DNA of 64,000 nucleotides from Myxococcales bacterium (GCA_016794365.1 JAEUKB010000069.1:1-64000), one strand, 5' to 3'. Positions 1-9,703 are shown, numbered from the stretch's first letter. The notes: a model not told the origin generated them from the letters alone. Numbers and translations: made by a program.

Positions 1-1052
1 GGATCGCTAAGGTAGTGGATCCAGACGCGGGGGAAGTGGCCAAGACCACAACTGGCGCGATCGTCGGTACACCGATCTACATGTCGCCAGAGCAGTGTCG
101 TGGCGGCATCACGATGACGGATCGCACCGACGTGTATTCGCTCGGGATCATCTTGTATCAGATGCTCTCGGGAAGCCCTCCGTTTGGAGGAACCGGCGCA
201 GGCGACTTGATCGCGCAGCACATCATCGAAAAGCCCAAGCCGCTGCACGAAGTGGCACCGCATGTCTCGACGGAAGTAGAGACGCTGGTACACAAGATGC
301 TGGCGAAAAAGCCCGAAGAGCGTCCGTCGATGAAGCAGATTCTCGGCGAGCTAGAGCAGCTTGGGCTGGGTGCGACGGGAACCGGCGCGCAAGTGGTGAT
401 TGTGCAGCCGCCGCCGCAGGAACCGCCAAAGCGATCGTTGATGCCGATGATTGGGGCAGGCGCGGTGCTGCTGCTTTCGGGACTGGCGATTGGCGCACTA
501 TCGCTGCGTCAGGGAAGGCCGCAAGGTTCGCAGCCTAGCGCGCTGAGCCCATCCTCAGCGACGCAGACGGGCGCGGCACAGACGGAACAGGTCAGCCAGC
601 GTACGGTGACGCAACCGACGGAAACCAAGCCGCAACAGGCCACGGTTCGACTGTCGCTGCGCAGTGAGCCGTCGGGAGCGCAGGTGGTGCAGGTGGCAGA
701 TCAAGCGGTGCTCGGACAGACGCCGTGGACGGTCGAGCGGGCTCGCACAAGTGAGACGCTGAAGGTTGTGCTGAGGCTTCCGGGCTACGCCGAACAGACG
801 GTGGTTATCGAGCAACAAGAACCCTACGATCGAACGGTCAGCCTGGTGGCGCGGCCCACTTCGGTCGAGCCTTCGAGCGACAAACAGAATGCTCCGGTCA
901 ACCAGCAGCCAGAACAGCCAGGCAGTGCCGTCTCCAAACCCGTTGCCAAGCCAGTCCAAAAGCCCGTGTGGCGCGCGCCGGTCAAGCCGGTTGCAAAGCC
1001 TACGGCCAAGCCACAGCGTGACTCCGTCGATGACATTCCGGTGGTTCGCTAG
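1..1052 (+). CDS. Membrane Ser/Thr protein kinase with PEGA domain, 5' end outside window
   Basis: The frame is open from the first bases of the window and reads I-A-K-V-V-D before an in-frame GTG at 15. This is what normally follows a DFG motif, so the N-lobe, HRD and DFG lie upstream. What remains is the activation segment with GTPIYMSPEQ, the C-lobe (TDRTDVYSLGIILYQML), a membrane segment about residues 143-166 (counted from 15), a PEGA-like beta domain about residues 212-275 and a Pro/Lys-rich tail. Known family behaviour predicts a cytoplasmic kinase anchored in the inner membrane with PEGA outside. The stop overlaps the start of the next TPR gene by 23 bp, which implies translational coupling. 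The same kinase/TPR order returns at 34436-36749, and the activation segments of the two kinases are nearly identical. Confidence 0.92.
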   Translation, partial: IAKVVDPDAGEVAKTTTGAIVGTPIYMSPEQCRGGITMTDRTDVYSLGIILYQMLSGSPPFGGTGAGDLIAQHIIEKPKPLHEVAPHVSTEVETLVHKMLAKKPEERPSMKQILGELEQLGLGATGTGAQVVIVQPPPQEPPKRSLMPMIGAGAVLLLSGLAIGALSLRQGRPQGSQPSALSPSSATQTGAAQTEQVSQRTVTQPTETKPQQATVRLSLRSEPSGAQVVQVADQAVLGQTPWTVERARTSETLKVVLRLPGYAEQTVVIEQQEPYDRTVSLVARPTSVEPSSDKQNAPVNQQPEQPGSAVSKPVAKPVQKPVWRAPVKPVAKPTAKPQRDSVDDIPVVR

Positions 1053-1710
1053 CGCCGTTCTGCTTTGGACCGCTTTGGCGTCGGCACAGACCGCGCCAAA
1101 CGCGCCATCGGCAGCACCGTCAGCGACGCAATCGCCGCAAGCTGGCGCGCCCAGCAAAGATCAGCGCAGCCTGCGCGAGATCCTCGACAGCGCGAAGCTG
1201 TTATTTGACGCGGGCAGCTACGATCAAGCGATCGCCGAGTTTCAAGCGGCCTACGCCAAGCGACAGATTCCGACGCTGCTCTTTAACATTGCCCAGGCTC
1301 ATCGCAAGGCCGGTCACTTTGCCGAAGCGCTGGCGCTGTACGAGCGGTTTCTCAAAGACGATCCGAAGTCCGCGCTGCTGCCCGAAGCCGAAGCACACGC
1401 CGCTGCGATGCGCGCGCGCCTGGATGCCGAGCGAGCGTCGCAAGAGCGCGAAGCCGCAGAGCGACTGGCACAGCGTCGCACCGAAGAAGCCGAAGCGCTG
1501 GCCAAAGCCCGCGAAGTAGAGCGTCAGAAAGCCGACGAAGCGCTGCTGCTCGTGGCAAAGCAAAAAGAAAAGCCGATCTACAAAAAGGCCTGGTTTTGGG
1601 GCGTACTCGGCGGACTGGCCGCAGCGGGAGCCATCACCGCCGGAGCCATCATTGCGGTCCAGCAAAAAGAGCCAAGCTCTGACCTGGGCGTGCGCGTCGT
1701 CGAGTTTTAA
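1030..1710 (+). CDS. Exported TPR protein paired with kinase
   Basis: A protein of 226 residues. ATG 1030 was chosen because it gives a signal peptide (MTFRWFASAVLLWTALASA); the frame is open further upstream but only as a shadow of the kinase. A TPR-like block about residues 45-105 (FDAGSYDQAIAEFQAAY, then LLFNIAQAHRKAGHFAEAL) is followed by a charged, coiled-coil-like stretch rich in E, A and R. The motif KPIYKKAWFWG and a C-terminal transmembrane helix come last. The same order of signal peptide, TPR, linker, K-P-I-Y-K-K-x-W-F-W and helix is seen in the protein at 16766-17431. No enzymatic motif is visible. It probably works in the envelope with the upstream kinase; this is inference from overlap and repetition of the pair. 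Confidence 0.85.
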   Translation: MTFRWFASAVLLWTALASAQTAPNAPSAAPSATQSPQAGAPSKDQRSLREILDSAKLLFDAGSYDQAIAEFQAAYAKRQIPTLLFNIAQAHRKAGHFAEALALYERFLKDDPKSALLPEAEAHAAAMRARLDAERASQEREAAERLAQRRTEEAEALAKAREVERQKADEALLLVAKQKEKPIYKKAWFWGVLGGLAAAGAITAGAIIAVQQKEPSSDLGVRVVEF

Positions 1711-1736
1711 CCTTTGACTTGCGGAAAGGGGCGCTT

Positions 1737-3524
1737 ATGAACTTCTCTGCTCGCCCGCGCGTTGCGACGGTGCGGATGCTGGCTGCGTCGCTGGGTCTGT
1801 GGACGCTGGGAATCAGTAGCTGCTCGCGGCCTCCGACCGTGCTGGTCAGCGTCGAGGATCTGCCCGCTGAAACGGCCTCGCTGCATGTGCTGCCGCTGCA
1901 CGCCGGGCTCGGTCCGCACACGGAAGTGCAGCCGATCGATGTCTCGCTGCCCGCGCCGAGCCGAACCACGTTCCTGCTGCGCCTGCCTGATGCCTTTGTC
2001 GGCGATCTTTCCGTCGAGGTTGCCGCGTACAAAGGCGCGGGTGCGACATCGTGCATCTTGGCCACCGGCAGCGGCAAGCTCAGCGAACTACAGGGCAAAG
2101 ACAGCAGCCTGCGCATTCCGGTGCTGCCCGTCAAAGACAGCGTGTGCAGCGGCCAGCGACCGCTCCTTTTGGGAGCCAGTCCGGGGCTGGGGCTTATCGA
2201 CGGAAACGAGACGATTCAGCTTAGCGGCTGGGGCTTTAAGCCAGGTGTCGTTGCGCAGTTTGCGAACAATGGCTCGCCTTCGTCGTTTGTGTCCGCGATG
2301 ACGCAGTTTGTGTCGGCGACGCGCATCGATGCCGTGACGCCAGCCCGGATCAACATCGGTCCGACGGACATCAAGGTTGTAAACAAAGACGCAGCGTCGC
2401 ACACGCGCAGCGATCTGTTCCGCTATTACGCAAACAAGATCGATCTGGGTCCGCTGGCGGTCAATCCGACGGGAAGCTCGAACGATGTGTCGGACCTGCT
2501 GATCGGCAACTTGGTTCCGAAAATTCCGACGGCGGTGGCCAGCTTGGCGGCGACGTTCCGTAGCCAGGACAACATGCGGCTGGTGTGGACGATTCCCGCG
2601 CAGCCGATCCCGATGATCGATACCAAGACGGTTCAGTTTGCGGTGGGCAGCGCACCGAGCGGAATCAGCACGGCGGATATGGATGGCGACGGAATCCTCG
2701 ATCTGGTGGTGGCGCTGTCGGGATCGAGCCAAGCGCAGGTCTTCCTAAACGATGGACAGGGAACCCTGACTGGACAGCCCGCGATCTCGACGGGAAATCA
2801 GCCCGAAGGCATTGCTGCTGGTGATGTGAACGGTGACGGAAAGCCCGACATCGTCACGGCAAACAGAGGCAACGACACGCTCTCGGTGATCTTGAGCAAG
2901 CCCGGCGGTGGTCACCTGCCCGCAGTTCCGCTCAGCGCATCAGGAAAAAACCCAGTCAGCGTGGTGCTGAGCGACGTAAACCAAGACGGGATCAAGGACA
3001 TTGCGTCGCTAAACTCGATGGGACAGAACATCAACGTCTTTTTGGGCCTGGGCCTGGGTCTATTCAATCCCAAGAGCGTCGAGTTCATCGTCGGCAAAGA
3101 TCCGACCATGCTCAGTCCCGCCGACGTAAACCGCGACGGCATCGAGGACTTGGTGATCGTCAATCGCGGCGACAACAACATCCAAGTCTTGGTCAATCGC
3201 AGCAAGGGCTCGATCAACTTTGACGTGTACACGCTACCGACGGACCAGACGCCGGAATCGGTGTCGTTTGCTGATATGAACGGCGACGGAGTGTCCGATC
3301 TGCTGGTCGCCTGCTCGCAGAGCAACACGATCGATGTCTTTTTGAACCAAGCGCCGGACGGGCTGAAAAAATCGATCGCTCAGTCGTTCAAGATGCCGGG
3401 AACGACCTCGTGTACCGGCGGGGTCCGTCGAGTCGCTGCAATGGACATCATCACCGATGGTCAGATGGATCTGGTCGGTCTGTGCCTAAGCGGTGGCGGA
3501 ATCTTGAAGAACCAGACTTTGTAG
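1737..3524 (+). CDS. FG-GAP/VCBS-repeat surface lipoprotein
   Basis: ATG 1737 is preferred over TTG 1719 because a purine-rich Shine-Dalgarno-like stretch (ggaaagggg) lies just before it. The 595-residue product begins with a lipoprotein signal ending in GISSC. An N-terminal beta-rich part is followed by an IPT/TIG-like segment (LIDGNETIQLSGWGFKPG). At least five FG-GAP/VCBS units follow, with calcium-binding-type loops such as DMDGDGILDLVVALSG, DVNGDGKPDIVTANRG and DVNRDGIEDLVIVNRG. Such repeats fold into an integrin-like beta propeller used in adhesion or carbohydrate binding. The gene starts 26 bp after the TPR gene, so kinase, TPR protein and lipoprotein look like one operon. The ligand is unknown. 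Confidence 0.87.
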   Translation: MNFSARPRVATVRMLAASLGLWTLGISSCSRPPTVLVSVEDLPAETASLHVLPLHAGLGPHTEVQPIDVSLPAPSRTTFLLRLPDAFVGDLSVEVAAYKGAGATSCILATGSGKLSELQGKDSSLRIPVLPVKDSVCSGQRPLLLGASPGLGLIDGNETIQLSGWGFKPGVVAQFANNGSPSSFVSAMTQFVSATRIDAVTPARINIGPTDIKVVNKDAASHTRSDLFRYYANKIDLGPLAVNPTGSSNDVSDLLIGNLVPKIPTAVASLAATFRSQDNMRLVWTIPAQPIPMIDTKTVQFAVGSAPSGISTADMDGDGILDLVVALSGSSQAQVFLNDGQGTLTGQPAISTGNQPEGIAAGDVNGDGKPDIVTANRGNDTLSVILSKPGGGHLPAVPLSASGKNPVSVVLSDVNQDGIKDIASLNSMGQNINVFLGLGLGLFNPKSVEFIVGKDPTMLSPADVNRDGIEDLVIVNRGDNNIQVLVNRSKGSINFDVYTLPTDQTPESVSFADMNGDGVSDLLVACSQSNTIDVFLNQAPDGLKKSIAQSFKMPGTTSCTGGVRRVAAMDIITDGQMDLVGLCLSGGGILKNQTL

Positions 3525-3553
3525 ATTTGCCTGCCGTCGCTGACACAATCGCG

Positions 3554-3581
3554 CTTATATAACCAACGCTCCCTTATATAA
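3554..3581 (+). promoter_or_regulatory. Promoter-like direct repeat cttatataa
   Basis: The 9-mer cttatataa occurs at 3554-3562 and 3573-3581, with starts 19 bp apart, in an otherwise GC-rich gap between the FG-GAP lipoprotein and the next exported protein. AT-rich hexamers like this can serve as -10 elements, and the repeat could equally be a binding site. It is the only such sequence in this gap, which supports a new transcription unit starting here. No clear -35 was identified. Confidence 0.35.
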
Positions 3582-3688
3582 TCGATGCCACCACGAACCT
3601 CGTCAGCCCGGCAGATGGCGGCGAGTCGATGGGTTCGAGCGAAGCAGTGGGGAAGCTGGTTCAAAGCCAATTGCGATGCCGAAACGTG

Positions 3689-5740
3689 ATGCGGAGCCTT
3701 CAGGCTCTGTTCGGGGCTGTGTCCACGCTGCTGACCGCATGCACAGCCCGCGCTGACGTAGCGATCACCGATGAAGCGGTCGAGCTTGCCGCCGGTCCGA
3801 GCGAGCGACTTCCGATCAAAGTTAGACTGCGGGTCGCTGCGACGCCGCAAAATGATGGAAAAATAGCGCCTCCACCGACGAGCGTTTTGCCGCTGACTCG
3901 CTGGCAGCGCGAAGGCGAAGACTGGGTTGCAGAGCCGGGCAGCAGGCTCAGCGGTCTGGCGGTGAAAGTTCGGCTACACGGTGCATCCGACGGTCACAGC
4001 GAGCTGAGCATCGAGACGAAGGTTACGGCTCCGACGTGGCTGCGACTTCTGTCGCTGGAGCTTGAGACGGATTCCGTCGGTGCCGAAGTCGGTGGTCGCG
4101 ATCTGCGTCCGAAGAAGGTGACGACGAAAGCGGCGCTGTCGGGACTCGATCCAAAGTGGGTGATCCTGCGGCCCAATCAGAAGCCGTGGACGATCTTGGT
4201 CGATGATGATGTCGATGGCGTAAAGGTTCAGGTTCTGCCGTCGCAGGTGCTGGTGCAGGCCGATCTGCTCAGCAGCGAGACGCGACCGTTTATGTTCTTT
4301 CAGCAGTGTACCGACCACTGGCGAGAACCGAACCACAAAGCGTCGCTGGAGACGCGGCTGTTCCAGACCGGCGAGACGCTCTCGACGAAGATTTCGCTGT
4401 ATCAAGGGGCGGCGGTGCCGCTTCTGAAAGCGCGCTATCCCGAAGGACGACGGGCGGCGTTTGTGATCACCGATCATGCCGATCAGACGACGACTCCGAC
4501 GCTGTACGCGCTGGCTGGCGGCACATCGATCGCGTCGTCGCCCCGGTTTGGCAAAGGCGGATTTTTGGGCAAAGGTCTGCCGATCAGCAAGTCGCTGTGG
4601 TTCCGAAGTGGCGAGCCTGCTCCGTCGGCATCGTGGGCGCATCCCAAGCATCCCGTGCTGTCGCCGTTTCAGAAGCACATGCATACCGTGGTCGTCTATC
4701 ACAACCGCTACGAGCGTCCTCAGGTTGATCCGTCGGGAGCCGGGCGTCCCCAGCTCGATGATCCGTCGATGGCGTCTTTGGCGGTTCAGCTTCGTCAGGC
4801 GGGCTGGGAAGTGATTCCGCACTCAGCGACGCCGCAGTCCGACGATCGCGACAGCACAGAGGAAGCGCTGCGCTTCTTCGAGCAATATGGCGCAGCGACG
4901 TGGATCGATCATCAGCCGTACACCAACTGCGAGGCGCTGACCAATCGCGGCTTTCACGGTGGCAGCGACGGGATTTCCGATCTGTTAGAGCGCCACAAGT
5001 ATCGCTACGCGTGGTCGGGAATCGATGTTCCTCCGTCGCCAGTGCTCAACCTTTTGTCGCCGCAGAAGCTCGATCAGTACACGCCGGTCCTGTATCCAAG
5101 CGGTCGTTTGTCGTCGGGCTCGCCGGGAAATCTATGGCTGTTTTCGACGATGATGACCTACGTGGAAAGCAGTCGCTTCTTCGCGCTGTACAAGAAAAAG
5201 TCGCTCGATCAGCTGGAAAAAGAGCGTGGTCTGCACATCGCGCACACTTATTTGGAAGCGTTTCACCCGGCGGGAAGCAAGTTTGCAAATCGCAACCTGA
5301 TGCAAGCGGGCAAAGCGCCCGGAGAGATCGTTCCGTCGCCGCGACTGGAGCAGCTGATTGCGACGCTGGCGAGTCGAGTCTCGCGTGGAACGCTGTGGGT
5401 TCCGACGCTGGAACAGCTTGGCGATCACCTGCGCGCGATGGCACAAGTGACGGTGCGACTGGAAAGTGATGGCTCGGCCACGCTGAAGTCACCGACGGCA
5501 ATCCGCGCCGCGTCGTTTGTGGTGCCGCGTCCATCGCTGACGGTGCTGATCGACGGAAAGCCGCTGCAAAACGTGCGATCGGACAAGTGGGAAACGGTGT
5601 TTTTTACCGATCTGGCAGCCGATCAAGCGGTGAAGGTCGAGCTGCGCGATGCCAAAGGGCGGCCCGTAAGCCTGCTCAAACCCGCAGGATCTCCGACGCT
5701 GATCGCCGAGGCAAACCAGGTTCGCGACGTGATACGATGA
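3689..5740 (+). CDS. Large exported protein, polysaccharide-deacetylase-like (tentative)
   Basis: ATG 3689 gives a 683-residue protein with a signal sequence (MRSLQALFGAVSTLLTACTARA); ATG 3629 in the same frame is possible but leaves the signal internal. The first ~230 residues look beta-rich. The middle has AAFVITDHADQTTTPT, then histidine and aspartate motifs (GWEVIPHSATPQSDD, TWIDHQPYTNCEA) in an order that recalls NodB-type deacetylases or related metal-dependent beta/alpha barrels. The C-terminus is beta-rich again (VTVRLESDGSATLKSPTAIR), like a carbohydrate-binding or glycosidase accessory domain. It ends 4 bp before the next lipoprotein gene. The enzyme assignment is a weak inference from motif order. 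That the protein is exported is better supported. Confidence 0.55.
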   Translation: MRSLQALFGAVSTLLTACTARADVAITDEAVELAAGPSERLPIKVRLRVAATPQNDGKIAPPPTSVLPLTRWQREGEDWVAEPGSRLSGLAVKVRLHGASDGHSELSIETKVTAPTWLRLLSLELETDSVGAEVGGRDLRPKKVTTKAALSGLDPKWVILRPNQKPWTILVDDDVDGVKVQVLPSQVLVQADLLSSETRPFMFFQQCTDHWREPNHKASLETRLFQTGETLSTKISLYQGAAVPLLKARYPEGRRAAFVITDHADQTTTPTLYALAGGTSIASSPRFGKGGFLGKGLPISKSLWFRSGEPAPSASWAHPKHPVLSPFQKHMHTVVVYHNRYERPQVDPSGAGRPQLDDPSMASLAVQLRQAGWEVIPHSATPQSDDRDSTEEALRFFEQYGAATWIDHQPYTNCEALTNRGFHGGSDGISDLLERHKYRYAWSGIDVPPSPVLNLLSPQKLDQYTPVLYPSGRLSSGSPGNLWLFSTMMTYVESSRFFALYKKKSLDQLEKERGLHIAHTYLEAFHPAGSKFANRNLMQAGKAPGEIVPSPRLEQLIATLASRVSRGTLWVPTLEQLGDHLRAMAQVTVRLESDGSATLKSPTAIRAASFVVPRPSLTVLIDGKPLQNVRSDKWETVFFTDLAADQAVKVELRDAKGRPVSLLKPAGSPTLIAEANQVRDVIR

Positions 5741-5744
5741 TTGT

Positions 5745-6527
5745 ATGAAGCCTAAGCACGATCGCACCTCTTTGGCCCGCACTACGGTCCACCCTAACCG
5801 TCGCACACTGCTCAAGAGCACGCTGGGACTTGCTTGCGCCGTGTCCCTGTCGTCGCTCGGTCTTGCGGCCTGTGGACTGATTTCCACCAACATCCTCGAC
5901 AAGACGTTCGAGCTTTCGACGCAGAAGTTCAGCCTGGACTTTGGCAGCACCACCGGCAAAGTTCCGACGGTGGTTTGTATGATTGCAGGCGATCCAAAGT
6001 GCTCGACGCTGGCGACGCAGGTCTCCGCAGCCGGAGGAACCGCGACGGGAATCTGTGACACCGTCACCAAAGCCTGCGGCGCTGACATTGCCGTCACCAA
6101 GAGCTATCCCGTCACGCTCAGCAACGATCCGACGTTCGTTCAGACGGTGGGAAGCAAGGCGATCGCGATCGTCAAAGCGATCGAGCTGCACTACGGCGCG
6201 AACAATGCCTCGACGGTGAATCTGCCAGAGATGGATCTATACATCGGTCCCGAAACGGCGAAGAGCCCGGCAGACAAAGATGTCTATCTGATCGACAAGA
6301 TCCCGGCGATTGCCAAGGGATCCGTCGTCGCTGACAAGTCGCGGAAGATCATCGTCCAGGCGGGAACGCCAGCGTTTGAGCGCTTCAGCTACTACCTGTC
6401 GAATCCCAAAGTGCCGTTTCTGCTGATGATCAGCGGCAAGCCGACGGTGAAGGCGGGCGAGGATCTGCCTTCGGGCAAAGTGGACATCACGATTACACCG
6501 GCATTTACCGTCGGTCTGCCCCTGTAA
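5745..6527 (+). CDS. Lipoprotein of unknown function
   Basis: This 260-residue protein begins 4 bp after the preceding stop, so the two are probably cotranslated. The N-terminus contains NRRTLLKSTLGLA, a twin-arginine-like start, followed by a hydrophobic core and a lipobox ending LAAC. The mature part is about 225 residues, rich in Thr, Ser and Val, with several cysteines early on (VVCMIAGDPKCS, GICDTVTKACG). The C-terminus ends ITITPAFTVGLPL. No family is recognised. The context of exported and lipoprotein genes suggests a cell-envelope role, nothing more precise. Confidence 0.75.
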   Translation: MKPKHDRTSLARTTVHPNRRTLLKSTLGLACAVSLSSLGLAACGLISTNILDKTFELSTQKFSLDFGSTTGKVPTVVCMIAGDPKCSTLATQVSAAGGTATGICDTVTKACGADIAVTKSYPVTLSNDPTFVQTVGSKAIAIVKAIELHYGANNASTVNLPEMDLYIGPETAKSPADKDVYLIDKIPAIAKGSVVADKSRKIIVQAGTPAFERFSYYLSNPKVPFLLMISGKPTVKAGEDLPSGKVDITITPAFTVGLPL

Positions 6528-6554
6528 GGAGCGCGCGTAGCCGCGACGAAACCG

Positions 6555-8984
6555 ATGCTGCGCTTGGCGGAACGGCCCCAACTGCCTATCCGTCGTCGCT
6601 TGTGGCTGGTTGCGGTCTGGCTCACGCTGTGGATTTTTTCCGTCGAAGCTGCGACGGCTGATGAAAGTGCCAACCTTCCGAGGCCGGGCGACTGTGCGCT
6701 GTGGGCGGGTCAAGCGCGCCTGATTGCACGCAAGCTGCTGGAAAGAGCGGCGCAGACCGATGCTCCCGACGTGGCTCGCTTTTACGTCGAGACGGCGTAT
6801 CAGCTATCCCCCGCGCCGACCCTTTTGTACAACCTGGGATTGCTTCGTCTTCGCAGCGGTGTCACCGTCGAAGCTGCTGATCTGTTGCGTCGCTATCAAG
6901 CCGAAGTCGGGTCAGAGCTTCCGTCTGAACATCGCGCTGCGATCGCGCAAGCACTGGCTCGCATTCCGACGCACAGCTATGAAATCGAGCTGGTCACCAC
7001 CCCGGGAGCCGTGGTCTTCGTCGATGCGCGCTTGGTGGGACGCGCTCCGCTTGGGAAGCCGCTGCTGCTTGCGTCGGGACCACATCACATTCGCGTCGAG
7101 CTGGGCTATCGCCACCTGGAAACCACGGTCAGTGACAGCGACGGAAGTGAACCAAACGCAGCCAAGCCCAGCCAAGTGATGCTGACGCTGCCCAAAGCGG
7201 TGGTGCTGCTCGCGCCGGAGTTTTCACCAACGCAGCAAAAGCGCATTGCGACGATCTTTGCCGAGCAAGGAATCACGCTGGTTCCGTCGCGCGATCGCGA
7301 GCGATTGCTCGGCCAAGTGACGGATCGCACCGGCTGTCTGACGCAGACAAGCTGCCAGCTCTGGATCGGCGAGCAGCTGGATGTCGAGCGTGTGATGGTG
7401 GTTCGCAGCATCGATCTGTCCAGTCCGTCGAGTGAGCGCTTGTCGAAGCTGTCGCTGGAGGTGATCTCGATCCCGCAAGGCGCGCAGCTGTTTCAGCGTC
7501 AGACGGTGTGCCAAGACTGTACGCCGACGCGAAGTGAGCCGTATCTTCATGCGCTGGCGCGAACGGTCCGTCGAGAACTTCCCGATCTGGCGCACAAAGA
7601 GAGCCCCGACCAAAACGAGCCTGCGCCGGTTGGATTCGACGAGAGCCCATCGAAAAACCTGTCTCCATGTGCGCTGGCAAGAGGAACTGCGCGACGGCTG
7701 GCCCGACGGCTGCTGACCGACTGGAATCAAGCAGCTGGCGACGATGAAGCGCGCGTTCGCTTGGAAACCGCGTATCAGCTCTCTCCGTCGCCGCTTCTGC
7801 TCTACAACCTGGGCATGATGTATCGACAGCGCGGCGCGCTGGTGCAAGCTGCGGATCTGCTCGGACGCTTTGTCGCCACGGCGGGTGTAGAGCTGACGAG
7901 TGAGCGACGAGCCAAAGCCGAATCGGTACTGGCCGATCTACGCGAACCCACAGCGACGGTGACGATCACAGGTCCAGACGGAGCCTTTGTGTTTGTCGAT
8001 GGCAGGCTCCACGGATCGCTGCCGCTTCAGTCACCGCTGCTCTTGTCGCCGGGAAGTCATCGCTGCTCCGTCGAGATCGGCTATCGCCAAGCCCAGCACC
8101 AATTCAACATACGCAGCGACGATTCTGTTTCGATTCAGAGCACACTTCCCGACGCAGCGCTGATCCTGCCCGACGAAAGCGTGATGGCTGCGCATCCAGA
8201 GCTGCTGCTGGTTGCGCAGCGCGCCGCCGAAGAAGCAGGGCTGACCGTCGTGCCCGACCGCGATCGCGAGCTGATCGTCGGAGGACTGCCCGATCATCAA
8301 GGCTGCGAGCAGAGCCTGCTCTGTATGCGTCGCGTCGGAAGAATGCTCGGTGCGCAGAGCGTCATCATGCTGCATCAGACGAAGCCGGGAAGCTGGCTGG
8401 GACGGCTCGTCGATAGCGAAGATGGAGCGCTGAGCCTGGCCCAAAGCGAGCGCTGCCGAAGCTGCACAAGCGACGATCAAGCGCTGCGTTTTGTCGTCAA
8501 GCAGCTTGCGTCCCGTCGTCACGTTCAGCGCGCCAAGCCACAGATCGATACCGAGCCGACGGCCACGCTCCTGATTGATGGATTTGCGCTCGGGACGGGA
8601 CCGCAGACGCTGCTGCTCACTGAAGGTCAGTACCAAGTGACCGCAACGTTTTCCAAAGATCAGCGCCTGACCAAGCTGCTGCGAGTGCCGAGCGATCAGC
8701 GCCTGAGCCTCCGTCTGCCGATTGCCCAGCCGCCGCGCAGTCGCTTTGCGCTGACGACGGTGGGTCTGTCGCTGCTTACTGGAGGAACCGTGCTCCTGGC
8801 CACGGGCATCGGTCTGTGGAGCGCAGCCGCCCTCGCGCCACCGCCTGATCCGATGGCTGAACGTCGCGGCATTCCCGTCACGGGTCCGGTGCTTCTTCTA
8901 TCTGGCGCTGCGACGACGCTGGCCGGAGGACTCATCCTGGGCCGAGTCGGACTGCCTGGCCTGCGCGAGCTTCGCAGTCGTTGA
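6555..8984 (+). CDS. Exported TPR/PEGA protein with internal tandem duplication
   Basis: The 809-residue product has a signal peptide (LWLVAVWLTLWIFSVEAATA) and two long homologous units. Each has a TPR-like helix pair containing ETAYQLSP-x-P-x-LLYNLG, a PEGA-like domain (VVFVDARLVGRAPLGKPLLL in the first, FVFVDGRLHGSLPLQSPLLL in the second) and a domain with paired cysteines (for example CLTQTSCQLW and CEQSLLCMRR). A third PEGA-like segment (ATLLIDGFALGTGPQTLLL) leads to two C-terminal membrane helices. Middle parts such as RIATIFAEQGITLVPSRDRE recur as VAQRAAEEAGLTVVPDRDRE. The role is unknown; PEGA domains are usually extracytoplasmic binding modules. The duplication is seen directly in the sequence. 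Confidence 0.82.
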   Translation: MLRLAERPQLPIRRRLWLVAVWLTLWIFSVEAATADESANLPRPGDCALWAGQARLIARKLLERAAQTDAPDVARFYVETAYQLSPAPTLLYNLGLLRLRSGVTVEAADLLRRYQAEVGSELPSEHRAAIAQALARIPTHSYEIELVTTPGAVVFVDARLVGRAPLGKPLLLASGPHHIRVELGYRHLETTVSDSDGSEPNAAKPSQVMLTLPKAVVLLAPEFSPTQQKRIATIFAEQGITLVPSRDRERLLGQVTDRTGCLTQTSCQLWIGEQLDVERVMVVRSIDLSSPSSERLSKLSLEVISIPQGAQLFQRQTVCQDCTPTRSEPYLHALARTVRRELPDLAHKESPDQNEPAPVGFDESPSKNLSPCALARGTARRLARRLLTDWNQAAGDDEARVRLETAYQLSPSPLLLYNLGMMYRQRGALVQAADLLGRFVATAGVELTSERRAKAESVLADLREPTATVTITGPDGAFVFVDGRLHGSLPLQSPLLLSPGSHRCSVEIGYRQAQHQFNIRSDDSVSIQSTLPDAALILPDESVMAAHPELLLVAQRAAEEAGLTVVPDRDRELIVGGLPDHQGCEQSLLCMRRVGRMLGAQSVIMLHQTKPGSWLGRLVDSEDGALSLAQSERCRSCTSDDQALRFVVKQLASRRHVQRAKPQIDTEPTATLLIDGFALGTGPQTLLLTEGQYQVTATFSKDQRLTKLLRVPSDQRLSLRLPIAQPPRSRFALTTVGLSLLTGGTVLLATGIGLWSAAALAPPPDPMAERRGIPVTGPVLLLSGAATTLAGGLILGRVGLPGLRELRSR

Positions 8985-9094
8985 AAGCCACCGGCTGCTG
9001 CGTGTAGCGTGTCGCAAGCCTCGAAGACAATCGACCGGCTGTACGTCAGACAGCTGCTGCCCTTTTGATGCGATCACCGACGAAGGAGAAATCA

Positions 9095-9703
9095 ATGAGC
9101 CATCCCTCGCGTTCCGCTTTTTCGGATCCAAACCCTGCCTGCGCTGCCAAGCCTTCCGCTGCGGTCAGTCGCCGATCACTGCTGCAAGGACTTCTGCTCG
9201 GGCTCCTGCTGGCACCCAGCGCAGCGTCCGCAGCCAGCAAGCCGGAAGACCTTCTCAAAGGTCACATGTTCATCAGCGACTCGTCGTTTCCCCTCAAGTG
9301 GACCTCGGCGGCTGAGTACGCATCTCGGCTCAAAAAACTACACAAAGAGAGGCTCTTTTACGATAAGAAGACCGGCAAATTGACCATTTACTACGCGGCG
9401 TTCTTCGCTTCGCCGGTCAATGACGTGCAGGTTGACTTTGTCATCTACGACATCACAGGCGGCGCAAACGCCAAGGTCAAAAAAGGCTCCTGGGAAGCAT
9501 TCCTCGGGCGAAAAGGCGAGCGCGCGATCTTCAACTCCGTCGAGCTGGACAAAGAAGACATCGAGATGAACAAGAAGTACCTGTTCGCCATCGAGAGTCG
9601 TCGCGTCATCATCGCCAAGGGTGAGCTGACGCTGCACGGCGAGGCTCCGAAGTACTCGGGCAAGGTCGATTTCTCCGAAGAAGATACGAAAAAGAAAGAG
9701 TGA
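9095..9703 (+). CDS. Exported protein of unknown function, Tat-like signal
   Basis: ATG 9095 was selected over ATG 9065 because aaggaga lies a few bases before it. The 202-residue protein has SRRSLLQGLLLGLLL followed by a small-residue cleavage region (SAASAAS), resembling a twin-arginine signal. The mature part is highly charged, with LTIYYAAFFASPVNDVQVDF and DITGGANAKVKKGSWEAFLG, and ends in a Lys/Glu-rich tail. It has the look of a small beta-sandwich with alternating hydrophobic residues. No family is recognised. The next gene starts 10 bp downstream, so it is probably the first gene of an operon with the two HEAT-repeat genes. Confidence 0.75.
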   Translation: MSHPSRSAFSDPNPACAAKPSAAVSRRSLLQGLLLGLLLAPSAASAASKPEDLLKGHMFISDSSFPLKWTSAAEYASRLKKLHKERLFYDKKTGKLTIYYAAFFASPVNDVQVDFVIYDITGGANAKVKKGSWEAFLGRKGERAIFNSVELDKEDIEMNKKYLFAIESRRVIIAKGELTLHGEAPKYSGKVDFSEEDTKKKE

